Assembly: GCA_949282305.1 (NCBI GenBank)
Contig: CASDPB010000011.1
Location: forward strand, 20,585-84,584
Origin: an uncultured Lentisphaeria bacterium
GTDB taxonomy: Bacteria; Verrucomicrobiota; Lentisphaeria; Victivallales; UBA1829
DNA length: 64,000 nt
Reading direction: 5' to 3'
Shown: positions 35,072 through 43,832 of the stretch, piece by piece
How positions within the stretch are numbered: position 1 is the stretch's first letter
Layout: each line of letters opens with the position of its first letter
Translations under genes and position numbers: made by a program
The notes under the pieces: model-generated
What the model was told of the DNA's origin: nothing
What the model saw: the letters and a program-made list of their open reading frames with translations, nothing else
Databases searched by the model: none

Positions 35072-35879
35072 GCTGTACCGGTTTCGTATTAGCGTAGCAG
35101 TAGATACAGCCGTTGCCGCAGGTGTTGTAGCTGCCGATGTCCACACTCGGGGCGCAGTTGCAGAACGGACGCTGGCTTCTGTCTTTTCCGGCAGGAAAAC
35201 GTTTATGCGTCAGTTTCTCCATCAGCTCGGGGTCGATGCACGCGCCGGAACGGATTCCATACAGCTCCAGTCCTTCGCAGCAGGAGCGGAGTTCAAGCGC
35301 ATGTTTTTCCGCGATGTTCTTGAACGCTCCGGCTGTTTCCGCAATCATTGATTCATCGGGGCGGATGACCGGACATTCCGCCATGTTCCGTTCCGTTTTC
35401 CGGTAGAAGTCGAGAAAGCTGATGACGCAGCGCTCCGTATAAGGCGCCAGCCGTTCCGCCAATGACTGAAAACACCGGATATGTTCCGCGACTCCATATT
35501 TTCCGGTGAAGAGAATCGGGTCATAACGCCAGACGATCTTCTGTCTGCCGATCTGCTCCGAAAGCAGCCGGAACGTGCGGATGAGTTCCGTTTTCGGCGG
35601 CAGATGCTTTTCGATTGTGGTGTTATAAGGCGTCAGCGTGAACTGGAAATAATAACAATATCCCATGTCGTCGATTTCATGGAGCAGCGGCAGCATCGGA
35701 GCCGGATTTTTTGTCCAGAATACGATGCAGTCGATTTTGTCCGGAGAGAGACTGATCTCTCTGATCTGTTTCGGGTTGAAGGGATTGCGAACGGAAACCG
35801 ATCCGGTTTTCAGCCGTTCCAGCATCCATCTTCCGTAATACGCCGGAATGTCCGTGCGTCTGCTTGCGCTGATGACCAT
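35058..35879 (-). CDS. DUF1848 family protein (radical-SAM-like)
   Basis: A 273-residue DUF1848 protein. The N-terminus MVISASRRTDIPAYYG, the KIDCIVFWTKNP strand and FTLTPY are characteristic. The C-terminus carries a cysteine motif, CNCAPSVDIG then CGNGCIYCYAN, a CxxxCxxC arrangement that could bind an iron-sulfur cluster as in radical-SAM enzymes, here at the end of the chain. Biochemical function is unknown. It is monocistronic and convergent with the HdeD-like gene, whose terminator lies in the last codons. Confidence 0.85.
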   Translation of the reverse strand: MVISASRRTDIPAYYGRWMLERLKTGSVSVRNPFNPKQIREISLSPDKIDCIVFWTKNPAPMLPLLHEIDDMGYCYYFQFTLTPYNTTIEKHLPPKTELIRTFRLLSEQIGRQKIVWRYDPILFTGKYGVAEHIRCFQSLAERLAPYTERCVISFLDFYRKTERNMAECPVIRPDESMIAETAGAFKNIAEKHALELRSCCEGLELYGIRSGACIDPELMEKLTHKRFPAGKDRSQRPFCNCAPSVDIGSYNTCGNGCIYCYANTKPVQQKGT

Positions 35880-35960
35880 AGATAAAAAATTCCGCCTTTC
35901 CTCCGTAACTTACATCTGCTGATGTTCAGGGACGGGATTTTTTCCGTTTCATATTTTCAT

Positions 35961-36003
35961 AAAAAAAGCAACTGAGGGATCTGCTTGTGCCGTCAGTTGC
36001 TTT
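35961..36003 (-). terminator. Terminator of the ior-paaK-ACT operon
   Basis: An 11-bp inverted repeat (AAAGCAACTGA at 35965-35975 and TCAGTTGCTTT at 35993-36003), followed on the minus strand by a run of seven T. It lies just beyond the ACT gene stop at 36027. Confidence 0.85.
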
Positions 36004-36026
36004 GGACTTCGGATATTCCGGTCGGA

Positions 36027-36452
36027 TTACTGGAAGATATCCTCCGGTTCGACGAATTTCACAGCGTCGTCCGCCTTGAGCTTCTCAATCGCGACATCCG
36101 GCGCATCAAAACGGAAAATGATAATCGCCGCTTTCGTCGCCGCAAACGCATACATGTATTCCACATTGATCGAATACCTGCTGAGCGTATCCAGAATCGA
36201 GCACATGCCGCCGGGACGGTTCGGAACCTCGACAGCCACGACATCCGTCACCCGGACAATGATCTGATTCCGTGTGAGGACGTCGCGCGCCTTTTCCCAG
36301 TCTTTGGTGATGACGCGCAGAATTCCGAAATCCGTCGTATCGGCGAGGGAAAGCGTCAGAATATCAATATTGTTTTCCGCAAGCAGTTTGCAGATTTTGT
36401 TCAGAGAACCGGGTTTGTTCTCCGCAAAGATCGAGAGCTGATTCAGTTTCAT
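36027..36452 (-). CDS. Tandem ACT-domain regulatory protein
   Basis: A 141-residue protein made of two ACT domains: about 1-70 (QLSIFAENKPGSLNKICKLL) and about 70-141 (VVAVEVPNRPGGMCSILDTL). ACT domains bind amino acids and regulate metabolism. Stand-alone ACT proteins commonly accompany indolepyruvate oxidoreductase and phenylacetate-CoA ligase genes, where they are thought to sense aromatic or branched amino acids; that ligand is inference. AAAGGGG precedes the ATG. Last gene of the operon, 17 nt after paaK. Confidence 0.88.
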   Translation of the reverse strand: MKLNQLSIFAENKPGSLNKICKLLAENNIDILTLSLADTTDFGILRVITKDWEKARDVLTRNQIIVRVTDVVAVEVPNRPGGMCSILDTLSRYSINVEYMYAFAATKAAIIIFRFDAPDVAIEKLKADDAVKFVEPEDIFQ

Positions 36453-36469
36453 CGTAAACCCCTTTCCGG

Positions 36470-37804
36470 TTAATTGTTGCTGCGGCGGTCAATGACGCGC
36501 TTTGCCTTGCCTTCGCTCCTCGGGATCGAGTTCGGCGGAAGCATTTTGACCGCGACGCGGATGCCGAGGACTTTTTCTATGGCGTGGGAGAAGCGTGCGG
36601 TCAGCGTCTCGATCGCGCTGATTTTGTCGCTGAACATCTCCTGCGTCATTTCAATGTCGACCTCGACGTTGTCGAGCCCGTGGCTCCGCGTCAGAATGAT
36701 CTGATAGTGCGGCAGATTCTTTTCCTCGTTGAGAATCGCGGTCTCGATCTGAGACGGGAAGACGTTGACGCCGCGGATGATGAACATGTCGTCGCTGCGG
36801 TGCGATATCTTTGAAATCCGGCGGATGGTGCGTCCGCAGGCGCATTTTTCCGTCATGATGCTTGTCAGATCTCGCGTCCGGTAGCGGAGCATGGGCATCG
36901 CCATCTTGGAAAGCGTGCTCAGAACGAGTTCTCCTTCCTGTCCGTCCGGCAGGACTTCCAGCGTGTCGGGGTCGATGATCTCCGGGTAATAGTGGTCTTC
37001 AAAGATATGGAGACCGCACTGGCATTCGCACGCCGCGCCGACGCCGGGTCCCGTGATTTCGGAGAGCCCGTAAATGTCGAACGCCTTGATGCCCGCGCCC
37101 TCTTCAATATGGCGGCGCATCTCCTCCGTCCACGGTTCCGCGCCGAACATGCCGCGGCGGAGCGGAAGTTTGCGGAGATCAACCCCCATTTTCCGGGCTT
37201 CTTCGATCATGTGGACAAAGTAGCTTGGCGTGCATGCAATTGCGGTTACGCCGAAGTCCTTCATCAGCATGATCTGGCGTTCCGTATTTCCGCCGGAAGC
37301 GGGAATCACGGTGGCGCCGAGTCCCTCTGCGCCGTAGTGCGCGCCGAGTCCGCCGGTGAAGAGCCCGTAACCGAAGGAGACCTGCACAATGTCATCGCTG
37401 GAAACTCCCGCCGCCGCCATTGCGCGCATCATGGTCTCCTGCCATACGTCGAGGTCGCTTTTCGTGTAGGCGACGACGATCGGCTTGCCCGTGGTTCCGC
37501 TGGATGCGTGCAGACGCACAATGTCCTTGAGCGGGCTTGCGAACAATCCGAAGGGATAAGTGTCGCGGAGATCCGCCTTGATCGTGAACGGCAGGTGTTT
37601 CACATCGTCCAGGCTTCTGAAGTCGTCGGGCGTCAGATTTTTTTCTTCCATGCGTTTGCGGTAAAACGGCACATTTTCGTATGCCCGCCGGATGATCCGG
37701 GCAAAACGCTCCGTTTGAAGTTCCCTGAGTTTTTCCATCGGCAGATAGTCCGGCGCACTGACCGGATTGAATCCCGGATTCCCCATTCGTTTATACTCTG
37801 ACAT
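36470..37804 (-). CDS. paaK: Phenylacetate-CoA ligase family protein
   Basis: A 444-residue adenylate-forming enzyme of the PaaK family. The P-loop SSGTTGKPIVVAYT lies near residue 94, the adenine motif is DIYGLSEITGPG and the hinge region is YRTRDLT. Beside iorAB it would ligate CoA to arylacetates formed from aromatic amino acids, or work in reverse to make ATP from arylacetyl-CoA, the usual arrangement in gut anaerobes. Start at 37804 (MSEYKRMG) with AGGAAG close upstream; the ATG at 37786 is an alternative. The open frame extends upstream into iorB but is not coding there. Confidence 0.92.
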   Translation of the reverse strand: MSEYKRMGNPGFNPVSAPDYLPMEKLRELQTERFARIIRRAYENVPFYRKRMEEKNLTPDDFRSLDDVKHLPFTIKADLRDTYPFGLFASPLKDIVRLHASSGTTGKPIVVAYTKSDLDVWQETMMRAMAAAGVSSDDIVQVSFGYGLFTGGLGAHYGAEGLGATVIPASGGNTERQIMLMKDFGVTAIACTPSYFVHMIEEARKMGVDLRKLPLRRGMFGAEPWTEEMRRHIEEGAGIKAFDIYGLSEITGPGVGAACECQCGLHIFEDHYYPEIIDPDTLEVLPDGQEGELVLSTLSKMAMPMLRYRTRDLTSIMTEKCACGRTIRRISKISHRSDDMFIIRGVNVFPSQIETAILNEEKNLPHYQIILTRSHGLDNVEVDIEMTQEMFSDKISAIETLTARFSHAIEKVLGIRVAVKMLPPNSIPRSEGKAKRVIDRRSNN

Positions 37805-37844
37805 TCTTCCTGAACCTGTATTATGTGATTGTGATGAGTAAGAC

Positions 37845-38312
37845 TTATTCCTGCGCCCGCTTGAATGCGGCGATGTTCTGTTCTGCAACTTCGCCTTTGA
37901 AAGACTCGCGGATCAGAGCGATCCAGAGTTCCTCGGGGAATTTGAGATATTTGTTGAGACGGCCGAGCATTGCGATGTTCAGCATTCTGGACTTCGCATC
38001 CTCTTCGTTGATTTCCGAGGGGCGGATGATGACGGCATCTTTTTTCAGATATTTCTCGTTGACTTCGATCTGATCTTCGGAAACCGCCACCAGATAGTCC
38101 GCCTGTCCTTCGGGAATCATCGGACTGTAGACCTTGTCGCCGAAACGGACGTCGCTGGAGACGGAGCCGCCGCGCTGGCTCATGCCGTGCAGTTCGCTTT
38201 TCTTGACGTCGTAGTTCATGCGGAATGCGGCTTCCGTCAGCATGTCGGACGCCTTGATGATACCTTGCCCCCCGATTCCGGCGAACAGAACATTTGTCAG
38301 TTTGTTTTCCAT
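37845..38312 (-). CDS. iorB: Indolepyruvate:ferredoxin oxidoreductase subunit beta
   Basis: A 155-residue IorB, somewhat shorter than the ~190 residues typical of archaeal subunits. The gamma-type domain of 2-oxoacid:acceptor oxidoreductases is recognisable from GIGGQGIIKASDML at the N-terminus and SELHGMSQRGGSVSSDVRFG. It pairs with IorA to oxidise aryl pyruvates to aryl-acetyl-CoA. The start at 38312 (MENKLTN) has AGAGAGG at good spacing; the ATG at 38318 is too close to it. Second gene of the operon. Confidence 0.92.
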   Translation of the reverse strand: MENKLTNVLFAGIGGQGIIKASDMLTEAAFRMNYDVKKSELHGMSQRGGSVSSDVRFGDKVYSPMIPEGQADYLVAVSEDQIEVNEKYLKKDAVIIRPSEINEEDAKSRMLNIAMLGRLNKYLKFPEELWIALIRESFKGEVAEQNIAAFKRAQE

Positions 38313-38326
38313 TGTCATGACCTCTC

Positions 38327-39907
38327 TTACTTTTTGAGCTTGGAAAGTTTCTTCATCTGAAGAATGCAGGGGCGGCGCGCGATGATGACGCTGGCGTCGT
38401 TGGACGCAAGGCGTTTTTTGACGAGTTCGACAAACTCGTCATGTTTGAGCGTCGGGTCGATCACGTCCACATTGTCCGCGCCTGCCGCTCTGCAGATTGC
38501 CTCCAGGTTCAGCTGCGAGGCGTCGGTCATGTTCAGATGGCGTCCCGTCGCGGGGTTCTCCTGAAGCCCGGTCATTGCCGTTGTGGAGTTGTCGAGAATC
38601 AGAACCAGATGGCCTGTCGCCGGCTTGTTGTAAACCATTTCCACGATTCCCGTGATGCCGCTGTGAACGAACGTGCTGTCGCCGATGACGCTGACGACTT
38701 TCCGCGCGTCTTCTTCCGCGAGTCCGTGCCGGAGCCCCAGTCCCGCGCCGATGCTTGCGCCCATGCAGACGCAGCAGTCGATTGCATTGAACGGCGGAAG
38801 CACGCCGAGCGTATAACAGCCGATGTCGCCGGAGACGATACAGCCCAGGTCGCGCAATGTCTCAAAGACTTTGCGGTGAGGGCATCCCGGACAGAGCTGC
38901 GGCGGACGCCCCGGCTTCGACGGAGCTTCCGGCGTTTCATCCCTGTTGACTAGTTTCGTGACCTTTGCAACATTGAGTTCACCGAAAAGGAAGGCGTCGC
39001 CTTTGGGCTCCACCTGAATTCCATGCGCCAGAATCTTTTCCGCCATGACCTTTTCGCCTTCCTCCACGACGACGGTGCGCCGACAGCCTTCCGTGAATTT
39101 GCGGATCGCCTCATAGGGCAGGGGCCATGTCATGCCGAGTTTGAGAATGCGCGCCTCGGGAAACGCCTCCCGCGCATGCTGGAAAGCGGCTCCGGCGCAG
39201 ATGATGCCGAGATCGGACTTTTCCGGACCGGAGACCTGATGCAGATCGGATTTTTCGTTCCATTCCGCAAGCGCCTTCATGCTGTTGACCAGTTTGACAT
39301 GCGCACCTTTGGCAAACGCGGGGATCATGACACGCTCTTTGACGGCACGGCGGTAGTTTCTGGCGGCGGGAGCTTCTTTGGCTTTCCAGCGGTTCACGAT
39401 GCCGCGGGAATGGCAGACGCGCGTGGTCATGCGGAGCATCGCCGGCACGTGGAACTGTTCGGAAAGTTCAAGCGCCCTGATCGTGAAATCATAGGCTTCC
39501 TGACTGTCGGACGGCTCGAACATGGGCATCTGGGCGGCAATCGCGTAAAGACGGTTGTCCTGCTCGTTCTGGCTGGACGCCATGCCCGGATCGTCGGCGG
39601 ATATGAGAAGGAGCCCGCCTTCGACGCCGATATAGGTCAACGTGAACAGGGGATCGGCGGCGACATTGACGCCGACATGCTTCATTGTGACAATCGTTCT
39701 TGCGCCGGAGAACGCGACTCCGGAGGCGACTTCCAGCGCCACTTTTTCATTCGGAGCCCATTCGGCGCTGCCGCCGATGGCGGAGAAATGTTCGAGAATC
39801 TCTGTCGAGGGAGTCCCCGGATAACCGGTTCCGAGTTTCACTCCGCAGGCAAGAGCCGCCTCGGCGACCGCTTCGTCGCCGCTGAGGATAATACGTTGTT
39901 CTGCCAT
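38327..39907 (-). CDS. iorA: Indolepyruvate:ferredoxin oxidoreductase subunit alpha, lacking ferredoxin domain
   Basis: A 526-residue IorA. The N-terminal pyrimidine-binding part has GYPGTPSTEILEHF near residue 28. The TPP-binding part has GDIGCYTLGVLPPF and GDSTFVHSGITGI. CPGCPHRK near 343 matches the family. Archaeal IorA is over 600 residues and ends with two [4Fe-4S] motifs. This chain stops after ARRPCILQMKKLSKLKK with no cysteine cluster, and iorB begins 14 nt later, so the domain is absent, not frameshifted. Electrons must reach ferredoxin through another protein. AGGTG precedes the ATG. Confidence 0.92.
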   Translation of the reverse strand: MAEQRIILSGDEAVAEAALACGVKLGTGYPGTPSTEILEHFSAIGGSAEWAPNEKVALEVASGVAFSGARTIVTMKHVGVNVAADPLFTLTYIGVEGGLLLISADDPGMASSQNEQDNRLYAIAAQMPMFEPSDSQEAYDFTIRALELSEQFHVPAMLRMTTRVCHSRGIVNRWKAKEAPAARNYRRAVKERVMIPAFAKGAHVKLVNSMKALAEWNEKSDLHQVSGPEKSDLGIICAGAAFQHAREAFPEARILKLGMTWPLPYEAIRKFTEGCRRTVVVEEGEKVMAEKILAHGIQVEPKGDAFLFGELNVAKVTKLVNRDETPEAPSKPGRPPQLCPGCPHRKVFETLRDLGCIVSGDIGCYTLGVLPPFNAIDCCVCMGASIGAGLGLRHGLAEEDARKVVSVIGDSTFVHSGITGIVEMVYNKPATGHLVLILDNSTTAMTGLQENPATGRHLNMTDASQLNLEAICRAAGADNVDVIDPTLKHDEFVELVKKRLASNDASVIIARRPCILQMKKLSKLKK

Positions 39908-39986
39908 AATATTTCACCTGTGATTTATTTCAGTAAAACAGTAATCTAATCCGGATTCACTTGAATTGCAAATAATTTCAGCTTTT

Positions 39987-40958
39987 TTACAGAAGAATGA
40001 TCAGGACAGCTCCGGCAACCATCACGAGAGAGCCCGCCAGTTTCCGCCGGAGTCCCTTTTCATGGAACAGGACGCCGCCGAAGAAAACACTCAGCAATGC
40101 CGAAAGCTGGAACAGAGCCAGTGCATAGCTGACCTGCATTCTCCCGAAGACGACATTCGTCGTAAACTGCATGATGCCGGTGGTCGAGGCGAGAACCAGC
40201 AGGAGAAGCAGAGATTTCCTGTTCAGGGCAAACGCCTGCCGCACCGTTTTCCACATCCTGCCGTGACAACCGGAATGATGCGCAAGAAAACCGTCGTATT
40301 CCTCCCATTCCGCCGCTTCCTCCCGCCTGTGGCTGACAATGTGGGCAAGAACCGTATTGCAGAAGTAGAGCAGGGTCGAAAATACGGCGCTCAGGATGCA
40401 CCACATCGCAAACGAGGTGAACGGATTTGACGCGGTGATCGTCTGTTTCAGGAAAACGGCTTCCGTCGCCGTGCAGAAAATCGCGTAGAAACGGAACTGA
40501 ATATCCGGGCGCAGAAGCATTTTCACAGAAAACGATTCGCCTTGTTTTTCCCGCATGAGCACGAAACTTCCGGCAAGAATCAGAAAAATTCCGATGATGC
40601 CCCAAGGTCCCGGAACCTCTCCGATCAGGAAGAAGGCGGCGATCATGCTTACAATGACTTTATAGGAGTTGAGCGGCCCGAGCACGGAGAGTTCACCGTA
40701 ATTCAGCGCCTTGATCAGACATGCGTTTCCGACTGCCGCGAGAATTCCCGACGCCGCCATCGGCAGCCAGAATGCGGCGCCCGGCTTTCCGAGTTCGAGA
40801 AAAGGCAGGCAGGGAAGCATGACAACGGAAAGCGCGATATAGGAAAAACAGTTGACTTTCAGTGACGGTTCGCCGTGAGAAGTCAGTTGTTTCTGGACGA
40901 CATTGGAATAGGCGTTGGAAAAGATTCTCGCGAATACGGCAAGGATGGTAAGCAGCAT
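39987..40958 (-). CDS. EamA/DMT-superfamily transporter
   Basis: A 323-residue membrane protein with about ten hydrophobic helices in two EamA-like halves. Recognisable segments are NACLIKALNYGELSVLGPL in the first half and VVFGRMQVSYALALFQLSALLSVFFGG in the second. An elongated hydrophilic loop (about 195-250) separates them. Members export amino acids, nucleotide sugars or related metabolites; the substrate is not predictable here. It is 79 nt upstream of iorA on the same strand and could be co-transcribed, but has its own promoter (41000-41027). Confidence 0.82.
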   Translation of the reverse strand: MLLTILAVFARIFSNAYSNVVQKQLTSHGEPSLKVNCFSYIALSVVMLPCLPFLELGKPGAAFWLPMAASGILAAVGNACLIKALNYGELSVLGPLNSYKVIVSMIAAFFLIGEVPGPWGIIGIFLILAGSFVLMREKQGESFSVKMLLRPDIQFRFYAIFCTATEAVFLKQTITASNPFTSFAMWCILSAVFSTLLYFCNTVLAHIVSHRREEAAEWEEYDGFLAHHSGCHGRMWKTVRQAFALNRKSLLLLLVLASTTGIMQFTTNVVFGRMQVSYALALFQLSALLSVFFGGVLFHEKGLRRKLAGSLVMVAGAVLIILL

Positions 40959-40999
40959 GATGTTCCGTTCTTTCCTGATTTACAGACTGTGCACGGCAT

Positions 41000-41027
41000 A
41001 ATATATTCTTTTTGCTCTCTTTTGCAA
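41000..41027 (-). promoter_or_regulatory. Promoter of the DMT transporter gene
   Basis: On the minus strand TTGCAA (41022-41027), a 16-nt spacer and TATATT (41000-41005), about 40 nt before the start codon at 40958. Confidence 0.5.
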
Positions 41028-41048
41028 GAAAATGCGGAAGGAAACAAT

Positions 41049-41077
41049 TTGAATCGGGCGCGTTGGGCATTTATATT
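41049..41077 (+). promoter_or_regulatory. Promoter of the 2-hydroxyacid dehydrogenase gene
   Basis: TTGAAT (41049-41054), a 17-nt spacer and TATATT (41072-41077), followed by GAGGTG and the ATG at 41105. It is divergent from the DMT promoter. Confidence 0.55.
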
Positions 41078-41104
41078 GCTGGGTCAACCAATGAGGTGCA
41101 GCGT

Positions 41105-42067
41105 ATGGAACACAGGAAAATCGTGATTCTGGACGGGTTTGCCGCAAATCCTGGAGACCTGTCATGGAGCGAAATCGAGGCGATGGGAGACTGCCGGATC
41201 TATGCCCGGTGCGATTCCGAGCAGGAGATTGTGGAGCGTGCCGCCGATGCGGAAATCATTCTGACCAATAAATCGGTCATATCCCGCCTGGTGATGGAAC
41301 AGCTTCCGAAACTGAAATATATCGCGGTTCAGGCAACCGGTTACAACGTCGTGGACATTCAGGCGGCGCGGGAGCGCGGGATTCTGGTCAGCAACGTGCC
41401 GGCATACAGTACGGATTCCGTGGCGCAGCTTACGTTTGCGCTGATCCTGGAACTGATGAACCGCACGGGAAAATATGCGGACGCCGTGGCGGAAGGTGAG
41501 TGGTGCCGGTGCAGGGATTTCACATTCTCGCTGGGGCAGTCTCACGAGCTTGCCGGACTGACGTTCGGCATTGTCGGCTTCGGCTCCATCGGCAGGGCGG
41601 TCGCAAAGATTGCGGACGCATTCGGAATGAAAGTGCTGGCGGCGGTGCGGACTCCGAAGGAATCCGGAATTGCGGAGTTCGTTTCCCTGGAAACGCTGTT
41701 TTCAGAAAGCGACATCGTTTCTCTGCATTGTCCGCTGACGGACGAGACAAAATTGCTGGTTAATGAAAAAACATTATCCCTAATGAAGAAGACTGCGCTC
41801 CTCATCAACACGGCGCGCGGCGGTCTGGTGGACGAAAAGGCGCTGGCGGACGCCCTGAACTGCGGACGCATTGCGGGGGCGGGACTCGATGTGCTGTCAA
41901 CGGAACCGCCGTCCGCGGACAATCCGATGCTGACGGCGAAACACTGCATCATCACGCCTCACGTAGCCTGGGCGTCTTTCGAGGCGCGCCGCCGCCTGAT
42001 TGACGTCTGCGCGGCAAATGTCCGGGCGTATCTTGCGGGGAAACCGGTCAACCTTGTAACGCCGTGA
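41105..42067 (+). CDS. D-2-hydroxyacid dehydrogenase (glycerate dehydrogenase-like)
   Basis: A 320-residue NAD-dependent D-isomer-specific 2-hydroxyacid dehydrogenase. The Rossmann motif GFGSIG lies at 158-163. The catalytic residues are Arg238 (NTARGG), Glu267 (STEPP) and His286 (TPHVAW). The architecture and length fit hydroxypyruvate/glyoxylate reductases (HprA-like), but D-lactate or other substrates cannot be excluded. The start at 41105 has GAGGTG upstream; the frame is open further upstream without support. An AraC regulator follows after 21 nt and may control it. Confidence 0.87.
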   Translation: MEHRKIVILDGFAANPGDLSWSEIEAMGDCRIYARCDSEQEIVERAADAEIILTNKSVISRLVMEQLPKLKYIAVQATGYNVVDIQAARERGILVSNVPAYSTDSVAQLTFALILELMNRTGKYADAVAEGEWCRCRDFTFSLGQSHELAGLTFGIVGFGSIGRAVAKIADAFGMKVLAAVRTPKESGIAEFVSLETLFSESDIVSLHCPLTDETKLLVNEKTLSLMKKTALLINTARGGLVDEKALADALNCGRIAGAGLDVLSTEPPSADNPMLTAKHCIITPHVAWASFEARRRLIDVCAANVRAYLAGKPVNLVTP

Positions 42068-42088
42068 CTTGATTTCAGGTGGGATGCT

Positions 42089-42925
42089 ATGCTGAAAGTG
42101 CCGGAACCGAACAATTTTTCATGTATTCACAGACCGGAACCGAACGTCATGCCGGATCTTCCCCTGCCGTTCTGCCTGCGTTCCGCAGGGCATTATCTCC
42201 GCCTGAAGGAACATTACGAACGGATTCCCGCCGGAGCCAAGCCGTTTGTCCAGTTTTTCTGGGGAATCAGCGGAGACGGCGAGTTCATCGTTGACGGCGA
42301 ACCGCAGATTCTGCATCCGGGAGATGTCTTTTACCGGATGCCGGGCGAGCCCCATTTTCAAGGGGCGCTTTCGGAACGGTGGGAATACCGCTGGTTCACT
42401 TTCGACGGAGAAGGCGCGGAAAATTTCATGCGCTCCTACGGGTATCCCCACCGCTGTTTTCACGCGGGGATCTGTCCGCATGAACTGTTTCTCCGTCTGG
42501 AGGAGCTGCTTCAGGAGATGAGCCCGTATGCCTGGCGCGAAATGATTTCCGTGGCTTCCTCCATTCTCGCGAGAGCGGGGGGACGCGAGGACTGTTCCAC
42601 TCGGGAAGGGCGGCTCGTCTGCGAAGTGATCCGGCTCTGCCGCGAGAATTACGGCAATCCGGATTTGAATATCAACTCCATTGCGGAACAGCTCAAGGTG
42701 AACCGTTCCACTCTGCGGCGCATCTTTCAGGAGAAAATGAATATCGCCCCGAGCCAGTATCTGAGCCGGATGCGGATTCAGCGCGCATTGTCACTGCTTC
42801 AGGAAACCATCCTTCCGCTTTCCGAAGTCGCGAAGGAATGCGGCTTTACCGATGCGAGTTATTTTTCCCGCGTGATCCGGCGCAGTGTGGGCGATACTCC
42901 GAAACGCTTCCGGGAACGAATCTGA
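42089..42925 (+). CDS. AraC-family transcriptional regulator
   Basis: A 278-residue regulator. An N-terminal cupin-like domain contains LHPGDVFYRMPGEPH, and the C-terminal pair of helix-turn-helix motifs (about 175-278) includes SIAEQLKVNRSTLRRIFQ and the AraC signature ending SEVAKECGFTDASYFSRVI. The cupin should bind a small sugar-like effector. AGGTGGG precedes the ATG. It is 21 nt after the dehydrogenase and probably part of the same transcript. Confidence 0.9.
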   Translation: MLKVPEPNNFSCIHRPEPNVMPDLPLPFCLRSAGHYLRLKEHYERIPAGAKPFVQFFWGISGDGEFIVDGEPQILHPGDVFYRMPGEPHFQGALSERWEYRWFTFDGEGAENFMRSYGYPHRCFHAGICPHELFLRLEELLQEMSPYAWREMISVASSILARAGGREDCSTREGRLVCEVIRLCRENYGNPDLNINSIAEQLKVNRSTLRRIFQEKMNIAPSQYLSRMRIQRALSLLQETILPLSEVAKECGFTDASYFSRVIRRSVGDTPKRFRERI

Positions 42926-43065
42926 TCCGCGGGATGCTGAAATGATGAGATGAGTTTTTTTTATGCAGGTTCCGCAGCTGTGCAAACCGCTTCACGGGGG
43001 CAGGAGAGCCGCTTTGCCGGGGAACTCTCCTGCGGAGTCAACAGGAAAAAGAAAACAAGGAGGAT

Positions 43066-43578
43066 ATGAAAATGAATGAACCGCGGAAAATGAGACGTTC
43101 CGACCGCCAGATCAGCAGCTTTTCCGAAATAGTTGAAATTCTTCAGAAAGCGGAATACGGCCATCTGGCGCTTGTCGACGGAGAACGTCCTTATCTTGTT
43201 GCTCTGAATTACGGGGTTGCCGTGAACGGAGAACGAATCACGCTTTATTTCCACTGTGCGCCGGAGGGACGCAAACTTGACTGCATCAGGAAAAATCCCC
43301 GCGGATGCTTCATGGCTGAAGACGGTGTCCGAGTGGTTTCCGCCGGACGGGAGAGCTGCAGGTGGACTGCGCATTACCGTTCCGTCTTCCTGGAGGGAAC
43401 GCTGGAGATGATCGAATCCCTGCCGGAAAAAAGGGAGGCACTCTCCTGCATTATGAAACATTTCGACGCGGGGCACGAACTGAATGCGCCGGATAAAATG
43501 ATGGAAATGCTTGCAATCCTGAAAATGAACGTGGAGCATGTTTCCGGGAAACAGAATCCGAATGTGTCCGGCGCGTGA
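43066..43578 (+). CDS. Pyridoxamine 5'-phosphate oxidase-like FMN-binding protein (NimA-related)
   Basis: A 170-residue split-barrel flavoprotein of the PNPOx-like group. The segments GHLALVDGERPYLVALNYGV and LYFHCAPEGRKLDCIRKNP match the NimA-related family, some of whose members reduce 5-nitroimidazole drugs. Whether this one gives drug resistance cannot be told; many homologues are housekeeping flavoproteins. GGAGGAT precedes the ATG. The preceding spacer contains a 9-bp hairpin (43000-43033) of unknown role. Confidence 0.8.
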   Translation: MKMNEPRKMRRSDRQISSFSEIVEILQKAEYGHLALVDGERPYLVALNYGVAVNGERITLYFHCAPEGRKLDCIRKNPRGCFMAEDGVRVVSAGRESCRWTAHYRSVFLEGTLEMIESLPEKREALSCIMKHFDAGHELNAPDKMMEMLAILKMNVEHVSGKQNPNVSGA

Positions 43579-43767
43579 CGCCGCCGAGGGGGCTCGACGT
43601 TTCTTCTGACGACCTGTCTGGTCTGCCGTTATTGTGCTTTCATGCCTGTCTCTTCCGCTTCCGGCAGACGGAGGATTTCCTCCCGGGAATGCGCCGGAAC
43701 CGTTCCCGCTTGTCCTTCGCGATATGATTTTGTTGTGAAAAATATCCGACTGCGGGGCAAAGAGACC

Positions 43768-43795
43768 TTGAAAGTATGCGCCGACCTGATATTTT
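43768..43795 (+). promoter_or_regulatory. Putative promoter of the CsgG/LpoB envelope operon
   Basis: TTGAAA (43768-43773), a 16-nt spacer and TATTTT (43790-43795), about 38 nt before the first gene. Matches are partial. Confidence 0.4.
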
Positions 43796-43832
43796 ACGGG
43801 GGAAACTTATTTGACGGAAGGACACGGAGTGT

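Noticed and set aside
43000..43033. 9-bp hairpin ahead of the FMN split-barrel gene as a riboswitch
   Set aside because: The hairpin (GCAGGAGAG / CTCTCCTGC) is real, but no conserved FMN-riboswitch core or expression platform is visible in the 140-nt spacer.
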